Origin: Bacteroidales bacterium
GTDB taxonomy: Bacteria; Bacteroidota; Bacteroidia; Bacteroidales; Muribaculaceae
Length of the DNA: 64,000 nt
Assembly (NCBI GenBank): GCA_014800845.1
Contig: JAAVFJ010000068.1
Coordinates: forward strand, 1-64,000
Direction: 5' to 3'
The notes below the pieces were generated by a model. The model was not told the DNA's origin and did no database searches. It worked only from the letters and a program-made list of their open reading frames with translations. The translations under genes were made by a program, and so were the position numbers. Shown piece after piece: positions 17,941-27,636 of the stretch; within the stretch, counting starts at the first letter, position 1, and every line of letters begins with the position of its first letter.

Positions 17941-18710
17941 TGAACGTACGCCCTAAGAAAGCCCTCGGCCAGCACTTCCTGACCGACATGAGCGTAGCCG
18001 CGCGCATAGCCGACACCATCGACCTGCCCGGCTACGACCGGCTCCCCATACTCGAAATAGGCCCCGGCACCGGAGTGCTCACCCGCTTCCTGCTCGACAA
18101 GGGGCGCGAGCTCAAGTGCATAGAGCTCGACTCCGAGTCAGTGAGATACCTGGCCGCGGTCTATCCGCAGCTCCCCGTCATAGAGGCCGACTTCCTGCGC
18201 CTTGACCTGCGCGACGTCTACCCCGGACCCTTCGCCCTGATTGGCAACTACCCCTATAACATCTCCTCGCAGATATTCTTCAAACTCCTGGACTACAAGG
18301 AGCAGATACCCGTCTGCACCGGCATGCTTCAGCGCGAAGTGGCCGAGCGCATCTGCGCCGCCCCCGGCACGAAAGCCCGCGGCATCCTCTCGGTGCTCCT
18401 GCAGGCCTGGTACGACTGCGAATACCTCTTCACCGTGTCGGAACACGTCTTCAACCCGCCCCCCAAAGTGAAGAGCGGCGTGCTGCGCCTCGTGCGCAAC
18501 GGAGTGACTGACCTGGGCTGCGACGAAGCCCTATTCAAGAAAGTAGTGAAGACCGCGTTCGGCCAGCGCCGCAAGACCCTGAGAAACTCCCTGGGCTCCC
18601 TCATCCCCGCCGGCCACCCCCTGCGCGACCATCACCTCATGAGCGAGCGCCCCGAGCGCCTGAGCGTAGCCCAATTCATAGAACTGACCCGCGCCCTCGA
18701 AACCCCCTGA
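17937..18710 (+). CDS. rsmA: 16S rRNA (adenine1518/1519-N6)-dimethyltransferase
   Basis: RPKKALGQHFLTD, LEIGPGTGVLTRFLL, LIGNYPYNISSQIFFKLL. Confidence 0.95.
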   Translation: MMNVRPKKALGQHFLTDMSVAARIADTIDLPGYDRLPILEIGPGTGVLTRFLLDKGRELKCIELDSESVRYLAAVYPQLPVIEADFLRLDLRDVYPGPFALIGNYPYNISSQIFFKLLDYKEQIPVCTGMLQREVAERICAAPGTKARGILSVLLQAWYDCEYLFTVSEHVFNPPPKVKSGVLRLVRNGVTDLGCDEALFKKVVKTAFGQRRKTLRNSLGSLIPAGHPLRDHHLMSERPERLSVAQFIELTRALETP

Positions 18711-18778
18711 CCCCCCGGGCAATAATTAATAAACTCCAAATAATTACCTGGAGGCTTGGATATTAGCGGGAAGAATTG

Positions 18779-18786
18779 TAACTTTG
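18779..18786 (+). promoter_or_regulatory. -7 box TAACTTTG
   Basis: GAATTGTAACTTTGTAACC, 25 bp before the ATG at 18811. Confidence 0.55.
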
Positions 18787-18810
18787 TAACCACAAAAAAT
18801 AATCAAAGCC

Positions 18811-19008
18811 ATGATACGTTCAATACCCAATCCCCCCATGAATCGAGATGATGTCGCTCGGTTTCGTGGCAATCTGGAGAAGCATCTCCGGGGGAACTTC
18901 AGCGAAGAAGAAAGACATCGGATTGAAGCGCGTCAGGCTCGCACTGACGCCAACGCCAAACGAATAATAGAGAATTGTGGAGGCAAGAACCCCTTACTCG
19001 GATATTGA
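18811..19008 (+). CDS. Small charged protein (candidate antitoxin)
   Basis: 65 aa with its own promoter; overlaps the downstream GNAT ORF by 32 bp. Confidence 0.6.
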   Translation: MIRSIPNPPMNRDDVARFRGNLEKHLRGNFSEEERHRIEARQARTDANAKRIIENCGGKNPLLGY

Positions 19009-19543
19009 TTTTAAAATAAGACAACTGACTGACGCAGACTTTGACACATTGTCTGCGTTTTCATGTGGTGTAGAGGACCTGGATGATTTTTTTCATTATG
19101 AGGTAAGAGAGTGTGTGGCTCACCATTATCTCGCGGCCTACTGCGCTTATGAGGATTCGGGGGAGATAATAGCTCTGTTCACGCTTATGAATGATGCGTT
19201 GATGATAACGGGGCAGACTGAAAAGGAGGATTTCATAGGTGACCTCAGGCTGGAAACAAGCGAGGATATAGTGGAATTCTTCAATCGCCAGAGTTCATAT
19301 CCCGCTATTAACATAGGCCCTCTGGGCATTTCGGTGAAGTATCAGAGTCGCGGCATAGGAACAGCTATCGTGGACCTCGTGGCCCACACTTACGCCAACC
19401 ACACCCAGTCGGGCTGTCAATTCATCACGGTCGATGCTCTGAACAACCCGCGCACTAAGCAGTTCTATCTTGACAATAGCTTTAACTTCCAGACCAACAG
19501 GGATTTCTATTCCTCTACACGACGAATGTACCGAATTCTTTGA
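18977..19543 (+). CDS. GNAT family N-acetyltransferase (candidate GNAT toxin)
   Basis: GVEDLDDFFHYE, INIGPLGISVKYQSRGIGTAIVDL; GTG start. Confidence 0.75.
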   Translation: MEARTPYSDIDFKIRQLTDADFDTLSAFSCGVEDLDDFFHYEVRECVAHHYLAAYCAYEDSGEIIALFTLMNDALMITGQTEKEDFIGDLRLETSEDIVEFFNRQSSYPAINIGPLGISVKYQSRGIGTAIVDLVAHTYANHTQSGCQFITVDALNNPRTKQFYLDNSFNFQTNRDFYSSTRRMYRIL

Positions 19544-19583
19544 CGAATCCGGCACTTAAATCACAGTTGTTGTTGCGGGGAGA

Positions 19584-19913
19584 TCAGGCGCCCCAGGGGT
19601 CGTTGCTGTTGAGCTCCTTGTTCTCGTGCATCACCTGGATTTCGCGCAGCAAGATGCGCTTTATTTCATCCTTGGCCTTGTCATCGAGCAGCGGATAGTC
19701 GGGCGCGTCGGCCTTGTCTACCTCGGTTATCTCCGGCGTGGTGAAATAAGCGAAATTCTCACCCGGGAAGCGGCTGCTCAGATACTCGTTCAGCTCCCTT
19801 TCGAGGTTTGTCACGGCATCCTCATTCTCCTTTGCCGGCAAAAGATACTTGCGGCTGTCACCAAATGCTATGATATAAAGGCGGTCAGCCTCATTAATTG
19901 TTGTGTTCTTCAT
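19584..19913 (-). CDS. Hypothetical protein
   Basis: 109-aa ORF with charged composition typical of real coding; no family recognised. Confidence 0.55.
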   Translation of the reverse strand: MKNTTINEADRLYIIAFGDSRKYLLPAKENEDAVTNLERELNEYLSSRFPGENFAYFTTPEITEVDKADAPDYPLLDDKAKDEIKRILLREIQVMHENKELNSNDPWGA

Positions 19914-19975
19914 AATTTTAAATGCTTTTTATATTTTAACACTGACACAGCAATTATAGTTCAGACTATTTTTAT

Positions 19976-19983
19976 TACTTTTG
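19976..19983 (+). promoter_or_regulatory. -7 box TACTTTTG for the GH31 gene
   Basis: TTTATTACTTTTGCAC, 52 bp before the ATG at 20035. Confidence 0.55.
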
Positions 19984-20034
19984 CACAAAATAAATTAATA
20001 GGGCGTTTGAATTCAAACACTAAGTAATATACCC

Positions 20035-22509
20035 ATGAGATACCCCCTGTCAGCTATTGCCGCCATGCTACTTCTCGGCTGCGGCGCCACTCAGGCATCA
20101 TCCATAGGCAAGGTGCGTCAGCTCCTCCCCCCCGCTCCGGCTTCTCAGGTTGGCGCCTGCAATGCCGAAGTGAAGATAGCCACCTCCGCCGGCACACTCG
20201 TCATCACCCCCCTCACGGCCGATATCTTCAAGGTCACCACCCTCCCTGCGGCCGGTGACATACCCTCGCTCCCCTCCCAGAGCGCCACGCTCAAGAGCCA
20301 GTGCCCCTCTGTGAGCCTCTCAGCCACCTCTGACGCCGTGATTCTCGCCTCCCCTACCACACGTGTGCGTGTAGACCGCGAAACGGGCCTGGTGAGCTTC
20401 TATAGCGCCGACGGCACCCTGCTCATAGGCGAACAGGAGGGTGTGGACAACACCAACCGTGAGCTGCGCCGCGCCACATTCCTCAACCCCGGCGCCGGCG
20501 ACATCTTCTACGGTGCCGGCGAGCGCGGTCACTCCGTGAAGCTCAACGGCGATACACTGCAGATGTATAACCGCCCCACTTACGGCTACGGCGCCGGCGA
20601 CCCCCGCATCAACCAGATGAACATAACGGTGCCCTATTTCGCCTCTTCGCGCGGCTACGGCATCCTCTTCGACGACCACTCCAAGGCGCGCCTTATCTTA
20701 GGCGACACCATAGCCTACGAGAGTGAGTCCCCCGCCTCCCCCCTGTCCTACTATTTCATCAACGGCAACGGATCGCTGGCAGGCGCCACAGCCGGCTACC
20801 TCGCCCTCACCGGCCGCCAGGAGCTTCCCCCCTTCTGGACGCTGGGCTACATCACTTCCAAGTATGGCTACCACAATCAGGCCGAAGCTCTCGGCGCCAT
20901 CGATTCGCTGAAGACTCGCGGCTACCCCGTGGACGGCATGGTGCTCGACCTCTACTGGTATGGTGTGGAGACCGACATGGGGCGCCTCGCCTGGGACCCC
21001 AAGCAGTGGCCCGACCACCGCGCCATGATTGATTCCCTCAAGGCGCAGGGAGTGAAGCTCGTGACTATCTCGCAGCCGTTCTTCAACAAGAAGGGGGCCA
21101 TTGACAACTATAACTATCTGGTCGAGAATGGTCTGACCGTGCGCGATGAGAATGGCGACAACCACGATGTGACCCTTTGGATCGGCGACTCCGGCATGAT
21201 TGATGTCTCCAACCCCGAGGCCCGTCAGTGGTATTGGGACCACTATAAATCCCTGACCGACGACGGCATAACCGGCTGGTGGGGCGACCTCGGCGAGCCC
21301 GAGCAGCACCCCTCGACAATCCGCCACGCCAACGGCATGACGGCCGACCAGTATCACAATGTCTATGGCAACGAGTGGAGCCGCATTATCTACGAAGGCT
21401 TCAAGGAGAACTACCCTGACCGCCGACTGATGCTCATGATGCGCGGCGGCACAGCCGGTCTGCAGCGTTACAGCGTGTTCCCCTGGAGCGGCGACGTGGG
21501 CCGCAGCTGGCAGGGCCTGCAGGCGCAGGTGCCCATCATGCTCAATTCCGGCCTCTCCGGCCTGGCTTACATGAGCTCCGACATAGGAGGTTTCGCCGTG
21601 AACCCCGCCTCACCCACTGACCCCGAGCTCTACGTGCGTTGGCTGCAGATGGGCTCCTTCACCCCTACCCTGCGCACCCACGCGCAGCTCAAACCGGAGC
21701 CCTATCACTACCCCGCGCAGGAGCCGATTATCAAGAAATACATAGGCATGCGCTACGAGTGGCTCCCCTACAACTATACGCTCGCATTTGAAAACGCCTC
21801 CTACGGCTATCCGCTCGTGCGCCCACTCAATTTCCGCGGCGACAACCCCGGCGAGAAATATGCCGATGTGCGCGACGAGTATCTCTGGGGCGACAATGTG
21901 CTCGTGGCTCCCGTGATGACCAAGGGTGCGCGCTCACGCAAGGTGCTCTTCCCCGCCGGCACGTGGATTGACCTCAACAACCCCTCGCTGACCTATAAAG
22001 GGGGCACTACCGCCACCGTAAAGGCCCCTCTCGACGTGATGCCTATGTTCGTGCGTCAGGGCTCATTTATCCCCCGCTACACACTTCCCATCGAGAACAC
22101 CGACCATTACGACCTCTCGGCCCTGACGGTGGACTACTATCCCTCGGCTGAAGAGACTGAGTATGTGCTCTTTGATGATGACCGCAGCAATCCCCGCTCA
22201 CTGGAGGATGATGACTACCTGCTGACCACCTTCCGCGGCCGCCGTCTTGCCGATGGTTCCGTAGAGGTGAGCATAGCCTCGCAGAAGAACCCCTCCACGC
22301 TTGACTGGATGCCCGGCAGCCGCACCATCACCCTGCGCGTGATAGGCCTGACAAAGCGCCCCGCCTCAGTGAAGATAGCCGACGGCGGCGAGCTCGACGA
22401 CACCCTCGACTACAAGCCGCTCCCCGCCGCCGACCAATCCTGGTCACGCGGCACGCTGACGCTGACAATCCCCTTCACCGGCACCGCCCGGACTCTGGTA
22501 ATCAAGTAA
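20035..22509 (+). CDS. Secreted glycoside hydrolase family 31 (alpha-glucosidase/alpha-xylosidase-like)
   Basis: Signal peptide; FWTLGYITSKYGYHNQAEALGAID, GMVLDLYWYGVE, GWWGDLGEPEQHP, WSGDVGRSWQGLQAQVPIMLNSGLSGLAYMSSDIGGF. Confidence 0.92.
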   Translation: MRYPLSAIAAMLLLGCGATQASSIGKVRQLLPPAPASQVGACNAEVKIATSAGTLVITPLTADIFKVTTLPAAGDIPSLPSQSATLKSQCPSVSLSATSDAVILASPTTRVRVDRETGLVSFYSADGTLLIGEQEGVDNTNRELRRATFLNPGAGDIFYGAGERGHSVKLNGDTLQMYNRPTYGYGAGDPRINQMNITVPYFASSRGYGILFDDHSKARLILGDTIAYESESPASPLSYYFINGNGSLAGATAGYLALTGRQELPPFWTLGYITSKYGYHNQAEALGAIDSLKTRGYPVDGMVLDLYWYGVETDMGRLAWDPKQWPDHRAMIDSLKAQGVKLVTISQPFFNKKGAIDNYNYLVENGLTVRDENGDNHDVTLWIGDSGMIDVSNPEARQWYWDHYKSLTDDGITGWWGDLGEPEQHPSTIRHANGMTADQYHNVYGNEWSRIIYEGFKENYPDRRLMLMMRGGTAGLQRYSVFPWSGDVGRSWQGLQAQVPIMLNSGLSGLAYMSSDIGGFAVNPASPTDPELYVRWLQMGSFTPTLRTHAQLKPEPYHYPAQEPIIKKYIGMRYEWLPYNYTLAFENASYGYPLVRPLNFRGDNPGEKYADVRDEYLWGDNVLVAPVMTKGARSRKVLFPAGTWIDLNNPSLTYKGGTTATVKAPLDVMPMFVRQGSFIPRYTLPIENTDHYDLSALTVDYYPSAEETEYVLFDDDRSNPRSLEDDDYLLTTFRGRRLADGSVEVSIASQKNPSTLDWMPGSRTITLRVIGLTKRPASVKIADGGELDDTLDYKPLPAADQSWSRGTLTLTIPFTGTARTLVIK

Positions 22510-22698
22510 GAGCAGGGGCTGAAAATTTAGAGAACTCGGAGAGTTCGGAGTAATCGGAGCTCTCCGAGTTATCGCTTGAGCTGGGACTTGGGAGTTTTGG
22601 GTGGCTTGGGAGTTCTCGGAGTTCTCGGAGTTCTCCGACCTCACCCAAAACTCCCATAGCTCCCAAAACTCCCATTATTCCCAAGTCCCAGCCCCTGC
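22510..22698. repeat. Nonamer-derived inverted-repeat array filling a convergent intergenic region
   Basis: AGCAGGGGCTG...CTGGGACTTGGGAGTTTTGGGT...ACCCAAAACTCCCATAG...CCCAAGTCCCAGCCCCTGCC plus CGGAGTTCT units. Confidence 0.85.
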
Positions 22699-22704
22699 CA
22701 AAAG

Positions 22705-23727
22705 CTAAGGCTCACTCCGGTAGTCGTAGTTGTCGCGGAGGGCTTCGAAGGCTTCGGGGTGGCTGCGGAGCAGCAAGTCATCGGCTTCGGGGCAGTAGCT
22801 GCGGAGCAGGCGGATCGCATCGGGAGCGTGGCCGGGGCGGTAGGGCTCCGGCAGATCCCACACCTTTATTCCCGACTCCCCTTCGCTCTCGGCCAGCGGC
22901 AGCCCGAAATGCCGGGCAAGGTTTTCGAGCACCATCCGCGTGGCCCGCTGCTTGCCTTGCAGCGAATAGCCGGCTATGTGAGGGGTGGCGAAAAGGCTTA
23001 ATTCGAGCTGACGCCTGTCGATGGCTGAGGGTTCCCCCTCCCAGCAGTCCGTTATGAGGCGAATAGAGCCCCTCTCAGCCGCTTTCACCACCGCAGGCGT
23101 ATCAACTACCGGCCCGCGCGCCGCATTGACGAGAATGGCGCCCTCACGCATCAGAGCCACCTCCCTCTCCCCTATCAGATGAAACGTGGCATCCTCACCG
23201 GTGCGTGTCAGCGGCGTGTGAAGGGTCACCACGTCGCATTGCGGCAGCATCTGCTCCAGCGTGAAGTAATCCCCCTCAGCGCCGCTGCGGGCCTTCGGCG
23301 GGTCGCATTTCAGCACACGCGCCCCGAGGGCTTCGCCCCATTCGGCCACGATGCTGCCGACATTGCCGTGACCCACCACGCCGATGGTAATCTCGGCGGG
23401 ATTGATGCGCAGATGCAGCAGACAGCTCCACACGTACTGAGCCACCCCGGGGGCGTTGCAGCCCGGCGAATTGTGGGTGGCGATGCCGCGCGAGGCGCAC
23501 CAAGGCAGGTCAAATTGGTCCATACCGATGGTGCCGGAGGCTATGAATTGCACTTTCGACTCCCCTAACAGCGGCTCTCCGCAGCGTGTGCGCGTGCGTA
23601 TCAGCAGCCCGTCAGCCCCCTTCACCGCTTCGGGGGTGATGAGGTCGGGGTGCAGGTATTCTATGTCGCAGAAGGGCTCCAAGCGCCCTTTCAGGAAGGG
23701 GATGTAGCTGTCGGCTATGATTTTCAT
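22705..23727 (-). CDS. pdxB: 4-phosphoerythronate dehydrogenase
   Basis: MKIIADSYIPFLKGRLEPF, GTIGMDQFDLPWCASRGIATHNSPGCNAPGVAQYV, TIGVVGHGNVGSIV; ATG at 23727 rather than 24585. Confidence 0.92.
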   Translation of the reverse strand: MKIIADSYIPFLKGRLEPFCDIEYLHPDLITPEAVKGADGLLIRTRTRCGEPLLGESKVQFIASGTIGMDQFDLPWCASRGIATHNSPGCNAPGVAQYVWSCLLHLRINPAEITIGVVGHGNVGSIVAEWGEALGARVLKCDPPKARSGAEGDYFTLEQMLPQCDVVTLHTPLTRTGEDATFHLIGEREVALMREGAILVNAARGPVVDTPAVVKAAERGSIRLITDCWEGEPSAIDRRQLELSLFATPHIAGYSLQGKQRATRMVLENLARHFGLPLAESEGESGIKVWDLPEPYRPGHAPDAIRLLRSYCPEADDLLLRSHPEAFEALRDNYDYRSEP

Positions 23728-23766
23728 TTTGGGGTTATGGGTTATGGGTGATGGGTTATGGGTTAG
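23728..23766. repeat. Heptamer array GGGTTAT
   Basis: TTTGGGGTTATGGGTTATGGGTGATGGGTTATGGGTTAGG; contains the stop codon of the 23763 gene. Confidence 0.9.
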
Positions 23767-24746
23767 GTGTATTGCATCAGGAAGTAGATTAGGAGGTAGG
23801 TGGCGGCTACGCAGACGGGGAGTATCCATGCGCGGGGGGAGCGGGACTGGCTGGTGCAGCGGGCGGTCATGAAGCTGAGGCTCATGAAGGCTATCATCAG
23901 GTAGGCCGGGAGCCGTTCGGCATCGAATATCATGAAGATTACGGCGGCGAATCCCAGCAGGTTGATGAAGGAGTTGTAGGCGCGCACCTGCACCCCGGCA
24001 GGCGGGGTGGTTATGGCGTTGTAGAGCATCATAATCAGTAGTCCCAATGCGGTGACGCCGGCGGTTACGAGTGTCCAGATCAGGTCGGCGGGATTTCCGG
24101 AGAGGGCTGTGACCATGTGGGGCGCCTCTATGTGCAATTGGTCGGGGGTGACAAGACCGAGGCCGAGCATTATCCAGTAAGGGGCGGCCAACCCGAGCAG
24201 CGATGCCACCACCTCGCGCAGGCGGAACACCTGCACCACGGCCAGCCCGATGAGAAACACCCCCGCAAGCCAGAGGCAGGGGGTCTGAATCATGCTCCCC
24301 CACCCCAGGCAGGTGAAGAGCAGAAAGCAGTCGGCGGTGGCGTTGCGCTTGCCGTAGAGCCCGAAGAGCGTGAGGGTGCACCCGAGCGTTATGAGCGCCA
24401 TAATCACAGCCGGGCTGAAGCCCCGGGTCACTGCCGGCGTGGTGCCGCACATAATCAGCAGCAAGGAGCTGTAGAGCGCACCCGGCAGCATGTTGTAGCG
24501 CTTGTTGAGCAGCCAGAGCGCGGCGGCGCTGAGCGCCATGCCAAACATTCCGAAAGCACAGAGCGCGCCGTAAGGGAGCCCCCACTGCGTGGAGGGGAGC
24601 ACGAGCGTGCCCCCGCCGCAGCTGAAGCCGTGGTCGGAGCCGGAGGCTGACATGATGCTGAGCACCAGCCAGATAAGAAAGGATATGAAGAGGCCCGGCG
24701 CACCAGAGCAGATGCGCAGGGCCGGGCTATAAACATTTCTTCGCAT
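23763..24746 (-). CDS. Polytopic membrane protein (DUF6427-like)
   Basis: About 9-10 hydrophobic segments; family call tentative. Confidence 0.6.
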   Translation of the reverse strand: MRRNVYSPALRICSGAPGLFISFLIWLVLSIMSASGSDHGFSCGGGTLVLPSTQWGLPYGALCAFGMFGMALSAAALWLLNKRYNMLPGALYSSLLLIMCGTTPAVTRGFSPAVIMALITLGCTLTLFGLYGKRNATADCFLLFTCLGWGSMIQTPCLWLAGVFLIGLAVVQVFRLREVVASLLGLAAPYWIMLGLGLVTPDQLHIEAPHMVTALSGNPADLIWTLVTAGVTALGLLIMMLYNAITTPPAGVQVRAYNSFINLLGFAAVIFMIFDAERLPAYLMIAFMSLSFMTARCTSQSRSPRAWILPVCVAATYLLIYFLMQYT

Positions 24747-24751
24747 CGGGA

Positions 24752-26023
24752 TTACATTGCTTGCAAGTCCCTGGATATGTCGCGGCGGAAATACTTGCCG
24801 TCGAAGTCCACACGTTCAGCCTCGGCGAGAGCCTTGGCGGCGGCAGCGGCTATATCGGTCCCGTAGGCAGTGAGCGCCATCACGCGGCCGCCGGCAGTGA
24901 GCACATTGCCCTGCTCATCGAGGCGGGTACCGGCGTGGAAACGGAGCACGTCACCCTGCCCGGGGAGCGTCATCATCTTACCCTTCTGATAGTCACCGGG
25001 ATAGCCGGCAGAGGTAAGCATTACGCTCACAGCGGCGCGCGGATCCTCCTCCACCTGCTTGATGGATAGAGTCTCGTCGGCCACACCTTCGAGCAGGTCC
25101 ACCAGGTCGCTTTTCAGGCGGGGCATGACAACCTCGGTTTCCGGGTCACCCATGCGCACATTGTATTCTATCACCATCGGGTTACCCTCCACATTGATGA
25201 GGCCCAGGAAGATGAAGCCCTTGTAGTGGATGCCCTCGGCCTTGAGACCCTTGAGAGTAGGCTCCACAATGCGCTGCACCACCTTCTCCATGAAGACCTC
25301 GTCGGCGAAAGCCACGGGGCTCACGGAGCCCATGCCGCCGGTGTTGGGGCCGGTGTCACCCTCCCCTACTCGCTTGTAGTCCTTGGCTACGGGGAGCAGC
25401 TTGTAGTCCTCGCCGTCGGTCACCACGAACACCGAGCACTCGATGCCGCTGAGGAACTCCTCGATTACCACCGTGGCCGAAGCGCTGCCGAACATGCCTG
25501 AGAGCATGTCAGAGAGTGTGTCCTTGGCGTCGGCCAGAGAGTCGAGGATAATCACACCTTTGCCGGCAGCCAGGCCGTCGGCCTTGAGCACGTAAGGTGG
25601 CTGCAGGCTCTCCAGGAAGTGCATGCCCTGCTCCAGAGTCTCCTCGGTCACGCTCATGAAGCGCGCCGTGGGGATGCCGTGGCGTACCATGAATTCCTTG
25701 GCAAACTCCTTGCTACCCTCCAGGCGGGCGCCGTCGGCCTTGGGGCCTATCACCTTCACCTCGGAGTCAGCGAAGAAGTCGGCAATGCCGCCAACAAGAG
25801 GATTCTCGGGGCCCACCACAATCATGTCGATGTTCTTCTCCTCCACGAAATTCTTCACAGCGGGGAAGTCCATGGGGTCGAGAGCCACGCGAGTTCCGTA
25901 AGGGGCAGCGTTGCCGGGGGCTACATAGAGAGTGTCGAGGCGGGGAGAACGGGATATTTTCCAGGCCATGGCACATTCGCGGCCACCTGACCCGAGAAGC
26001 AATATGTTGATTTTTTCTTTCAT
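24752..26023 (-). CDS. purD: Phosphoribosylamine-glycine ligase
   Basis: LLLGSGGRECAMAWKI, YVLKADGLAAGKGVII, GDTGPNTGGMGSVSP, RMGDPETEVVMPRL. Confidence 0.95.
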   Translation of the reverse strand: MKEKINILLLGSGGRECAMAWKISRSPRLDTLYVAPGNAAPYGTRVALDPMDFPAVKNFVEEKNIDMIVVGPENPLVGGIADFFADSEVKVIGPKADGARLEGSKEFAKEFMVRHGIPTARFMSVTEETLEQGMHFLESLQPPYVLKADGLAAGKGVIILDSLADAKDTLSDMLSGMFGSASATVVIEEFLSGIECSVFVVTDGEDYKLLPVAKDYKRVGEGDTGPNTGGMGSVSPVAFADEVFMEKVVQRIVEPTLKGLKAEGIHYKGFIFLGLINVEGNPMVIEYNVRMGDPETEVVMPRLKSDLVDLLEGVADETLSIKQVEEDPRAAVSVMLTSAGYPGDYQKGKMMTLPGQGDVLRFHAGTRLDEQGNVLTAGGRVMALTAYGTDIAAAAAKALAEAERVDFDGKYFRRDISRDLQAM

Positions 26024-26061
26024 AATCAGTTAGGGTTATCGCAGCACAGATGCGGCGGAGG

Positions 26062-27630
26062 TCAATCTTCAGAGGCTTTTTTCCAGCCCTTGCGCTGGCG
26101 CATCACAGGCGCTGTCTTGCGCTCGCCGAAGCTGATTTCGCGCTCGCCGTCAATGCTCGGACTCTTGGGCATGAAAGCCTTTGACTCGTGGCGGCGTGCA
26201 GACTCCTGGCGGCGGGGTTTTTCGTCGCGGAAACGCTTGTCGTCGTGGTGTCCTTTCCCCTCATGGCGCTTCTTATCAAAGCGGGGGCGGCCGTCGGTGC
26301 GGCGGGCATCCTCGCGGCGATCAGACTTAAACTCGCGGCGCTCCTGAGTGCGGCGCTTGTCGCTCACGGCTTTCTTCTTGCCGCCAAAAGTGCGGGTCTC
26401 GGCCTTCCACTCGCGGTCAGACAGGTGCTTGGTCTTGGGCTTGGCATCGCGCTCGAAGTCATCGTTGCCCACGCTGCCACCCTGCTCGCGGAAGGCGGCG
26501 TAGGAGCCGTCGAACAGCACATACTCGCGCAACTCACACTCCAGCTTGCCGTTGAGTATGGGATACTTCACGCTTGCCTTCAGGCCGATTTCGCGGAAGT
26601 GCTCATCCTTGTAGCCCAGAATCCAGGCGTGGTAGCCCTGGAAATAGTGCTTGAGAGTGAATCCGAGCTGCTTGTAGAGCCCTTCGAGGTCGCCGGGGCG
26701 CAGGCGTTCGCCGTAAGGGGGATTGGTTATGAGCATAGCCTCCAGCGGGGGCTCGGTCCAGTCCTGCATGGGTTTGCACTCCACGCTGACCCATTCCTCC
26801 ACGCCGGCGCTCTTGATGTTCTTGCGGCTGATTTCCATGGCCTCGCGGGCTATGTCGCCGCCATAGATTCTACATTTGGGGGTGCGCTCCTCGCTGTCAT
26901 CGTTGTAGAGCTCCTCGAAGAGCTCCTTGTCGAAGTCGGGCCAGGTCTCAAAGGCGAAGTTAGAGCGGAAAATGCCGGGATTGATGTTGGCGGCAATCAG
27001 GGCTGCCTCAATCAGGAAAGTGCCGGAGCCGCACATGGGGTCGACCAGGTCGCAGTCCCCGCGCCATCCGGTCTTGAGCAGGATGCCGGCAGCCAGGGCC
27101 TCGTTGAGCGGGGCTTCGGTCTGCACGGTGCGGTAGCCGCGGCGCGACAGGGGTTCGCCCGAGGAGTCGAGCGAGATGGTCACGCGGTCACCCAGGATGT
27201 GGACATTGAGCTGCACGTCGGCGCCATTGAGGCGGATTGAAGGGCGCTTGCCATATTTATCGTTGAAGTAGTCGGCAATTCCGTCTTTCACTCTGTAAGT
27301 CACAAACTTAGAGTGAGTGAACTCAGCGGAGTTGACCGTAGAGTCAATGGCGAAAGTCTTTTCGGGGGTCAGGAGAGTGTCCCACTCGAAATCGCGCACG
27401 AAGTCATAGAGCTCATCGGGGTTGGCGGCGGTGAACTTAGCTATGGGTTTGAGAATACGCAGGGCGGTTCTCAGGCAGAGATTGGCGCGATAAAGCAGGC
27501 GCTTGTCGCCGCGGAAGGAGACCATGCGGCGACCGGTCTGCACATCTTCGGCACCGAGCTCAATCAGCTCGTCGCGCAGTACATCTTCAAGACCCTGAAA
27601 GGTCTTTGCAACCATTTCAAATTTTTCCAT
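26062..27630 (-). CDS. THUMP-domain class I SAM-dependent RNA methyltransferase (RlmL-like) with basic C-terminal tail
   Basis: LVDPMCGSGTFLIEAALIA, ITNPPYGERL; Lys/Arg/Asp-rich C-terminal ~130 aa. Confidence 0.9.
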   Translation of the reverse strand: MEKFEMVAKTFQGLEDVLRDELIELGAEDVQTGRRMVSFRGDKRLLYRANLCLRTALRILKPIAKFTAANPDELYDFVRDFEWDTLLTPEKTFAIDSTVNSAEFTHSKFVTYRVKDGIADYFNDKYGKRPSIRLNGADVQLNVHILGDRVTISLDSSGEPLSRRGYRTVQTEAPLNEALAAGILLKTGWRGDCDLVDPMCGSGTFLIEAALIAANINPGIFRSNFAFETWPDFDKELFEELYNDDSEERTPKCRIYGGDIAREAMEISRKNIKSAGVEEWVSVECKPMQDWTEPPLEAMLITNPPYGERLRPGDLEGLYKQLGFTLKHYFQGYHAWILGYKDEHFREIGLKASVKYPILNGKLECELREYVLFDGSYAAFREQGGSVGNDDFERDAKPKTKHLSDREWKAETRTFGGKKKAVSDKRRTQERREFKSDRREDARRTDGRPRFDKKRHEGKGHHDDKRFRDEKPRRQESARRHESKAFMPKSPSIDGEREISFGERKTAPVMRQRKGWKKASED

Positions 27631-27636
27631 TCTTAG

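Noticed and set aside
22502-22684. Small ORFs with SENSENSENS / ELRELREL repeats
   Set aside because: Translation of the 9-bp repeat array, which keeps frame by period; not credible proteins
23728-24585. N-terminal extension of the 626-aa ORF ending at 22705
   Set aside because: Frame runs through the overlapping membrane-protein gene and the heptamer array; true PdxB starts MKIIADS at 23727
26188-27240. 350-aa plus-strand ORF
   Set aside because: Antisense to the RlmL-like gene, no domain, alanine/leucine-rich shadow frame
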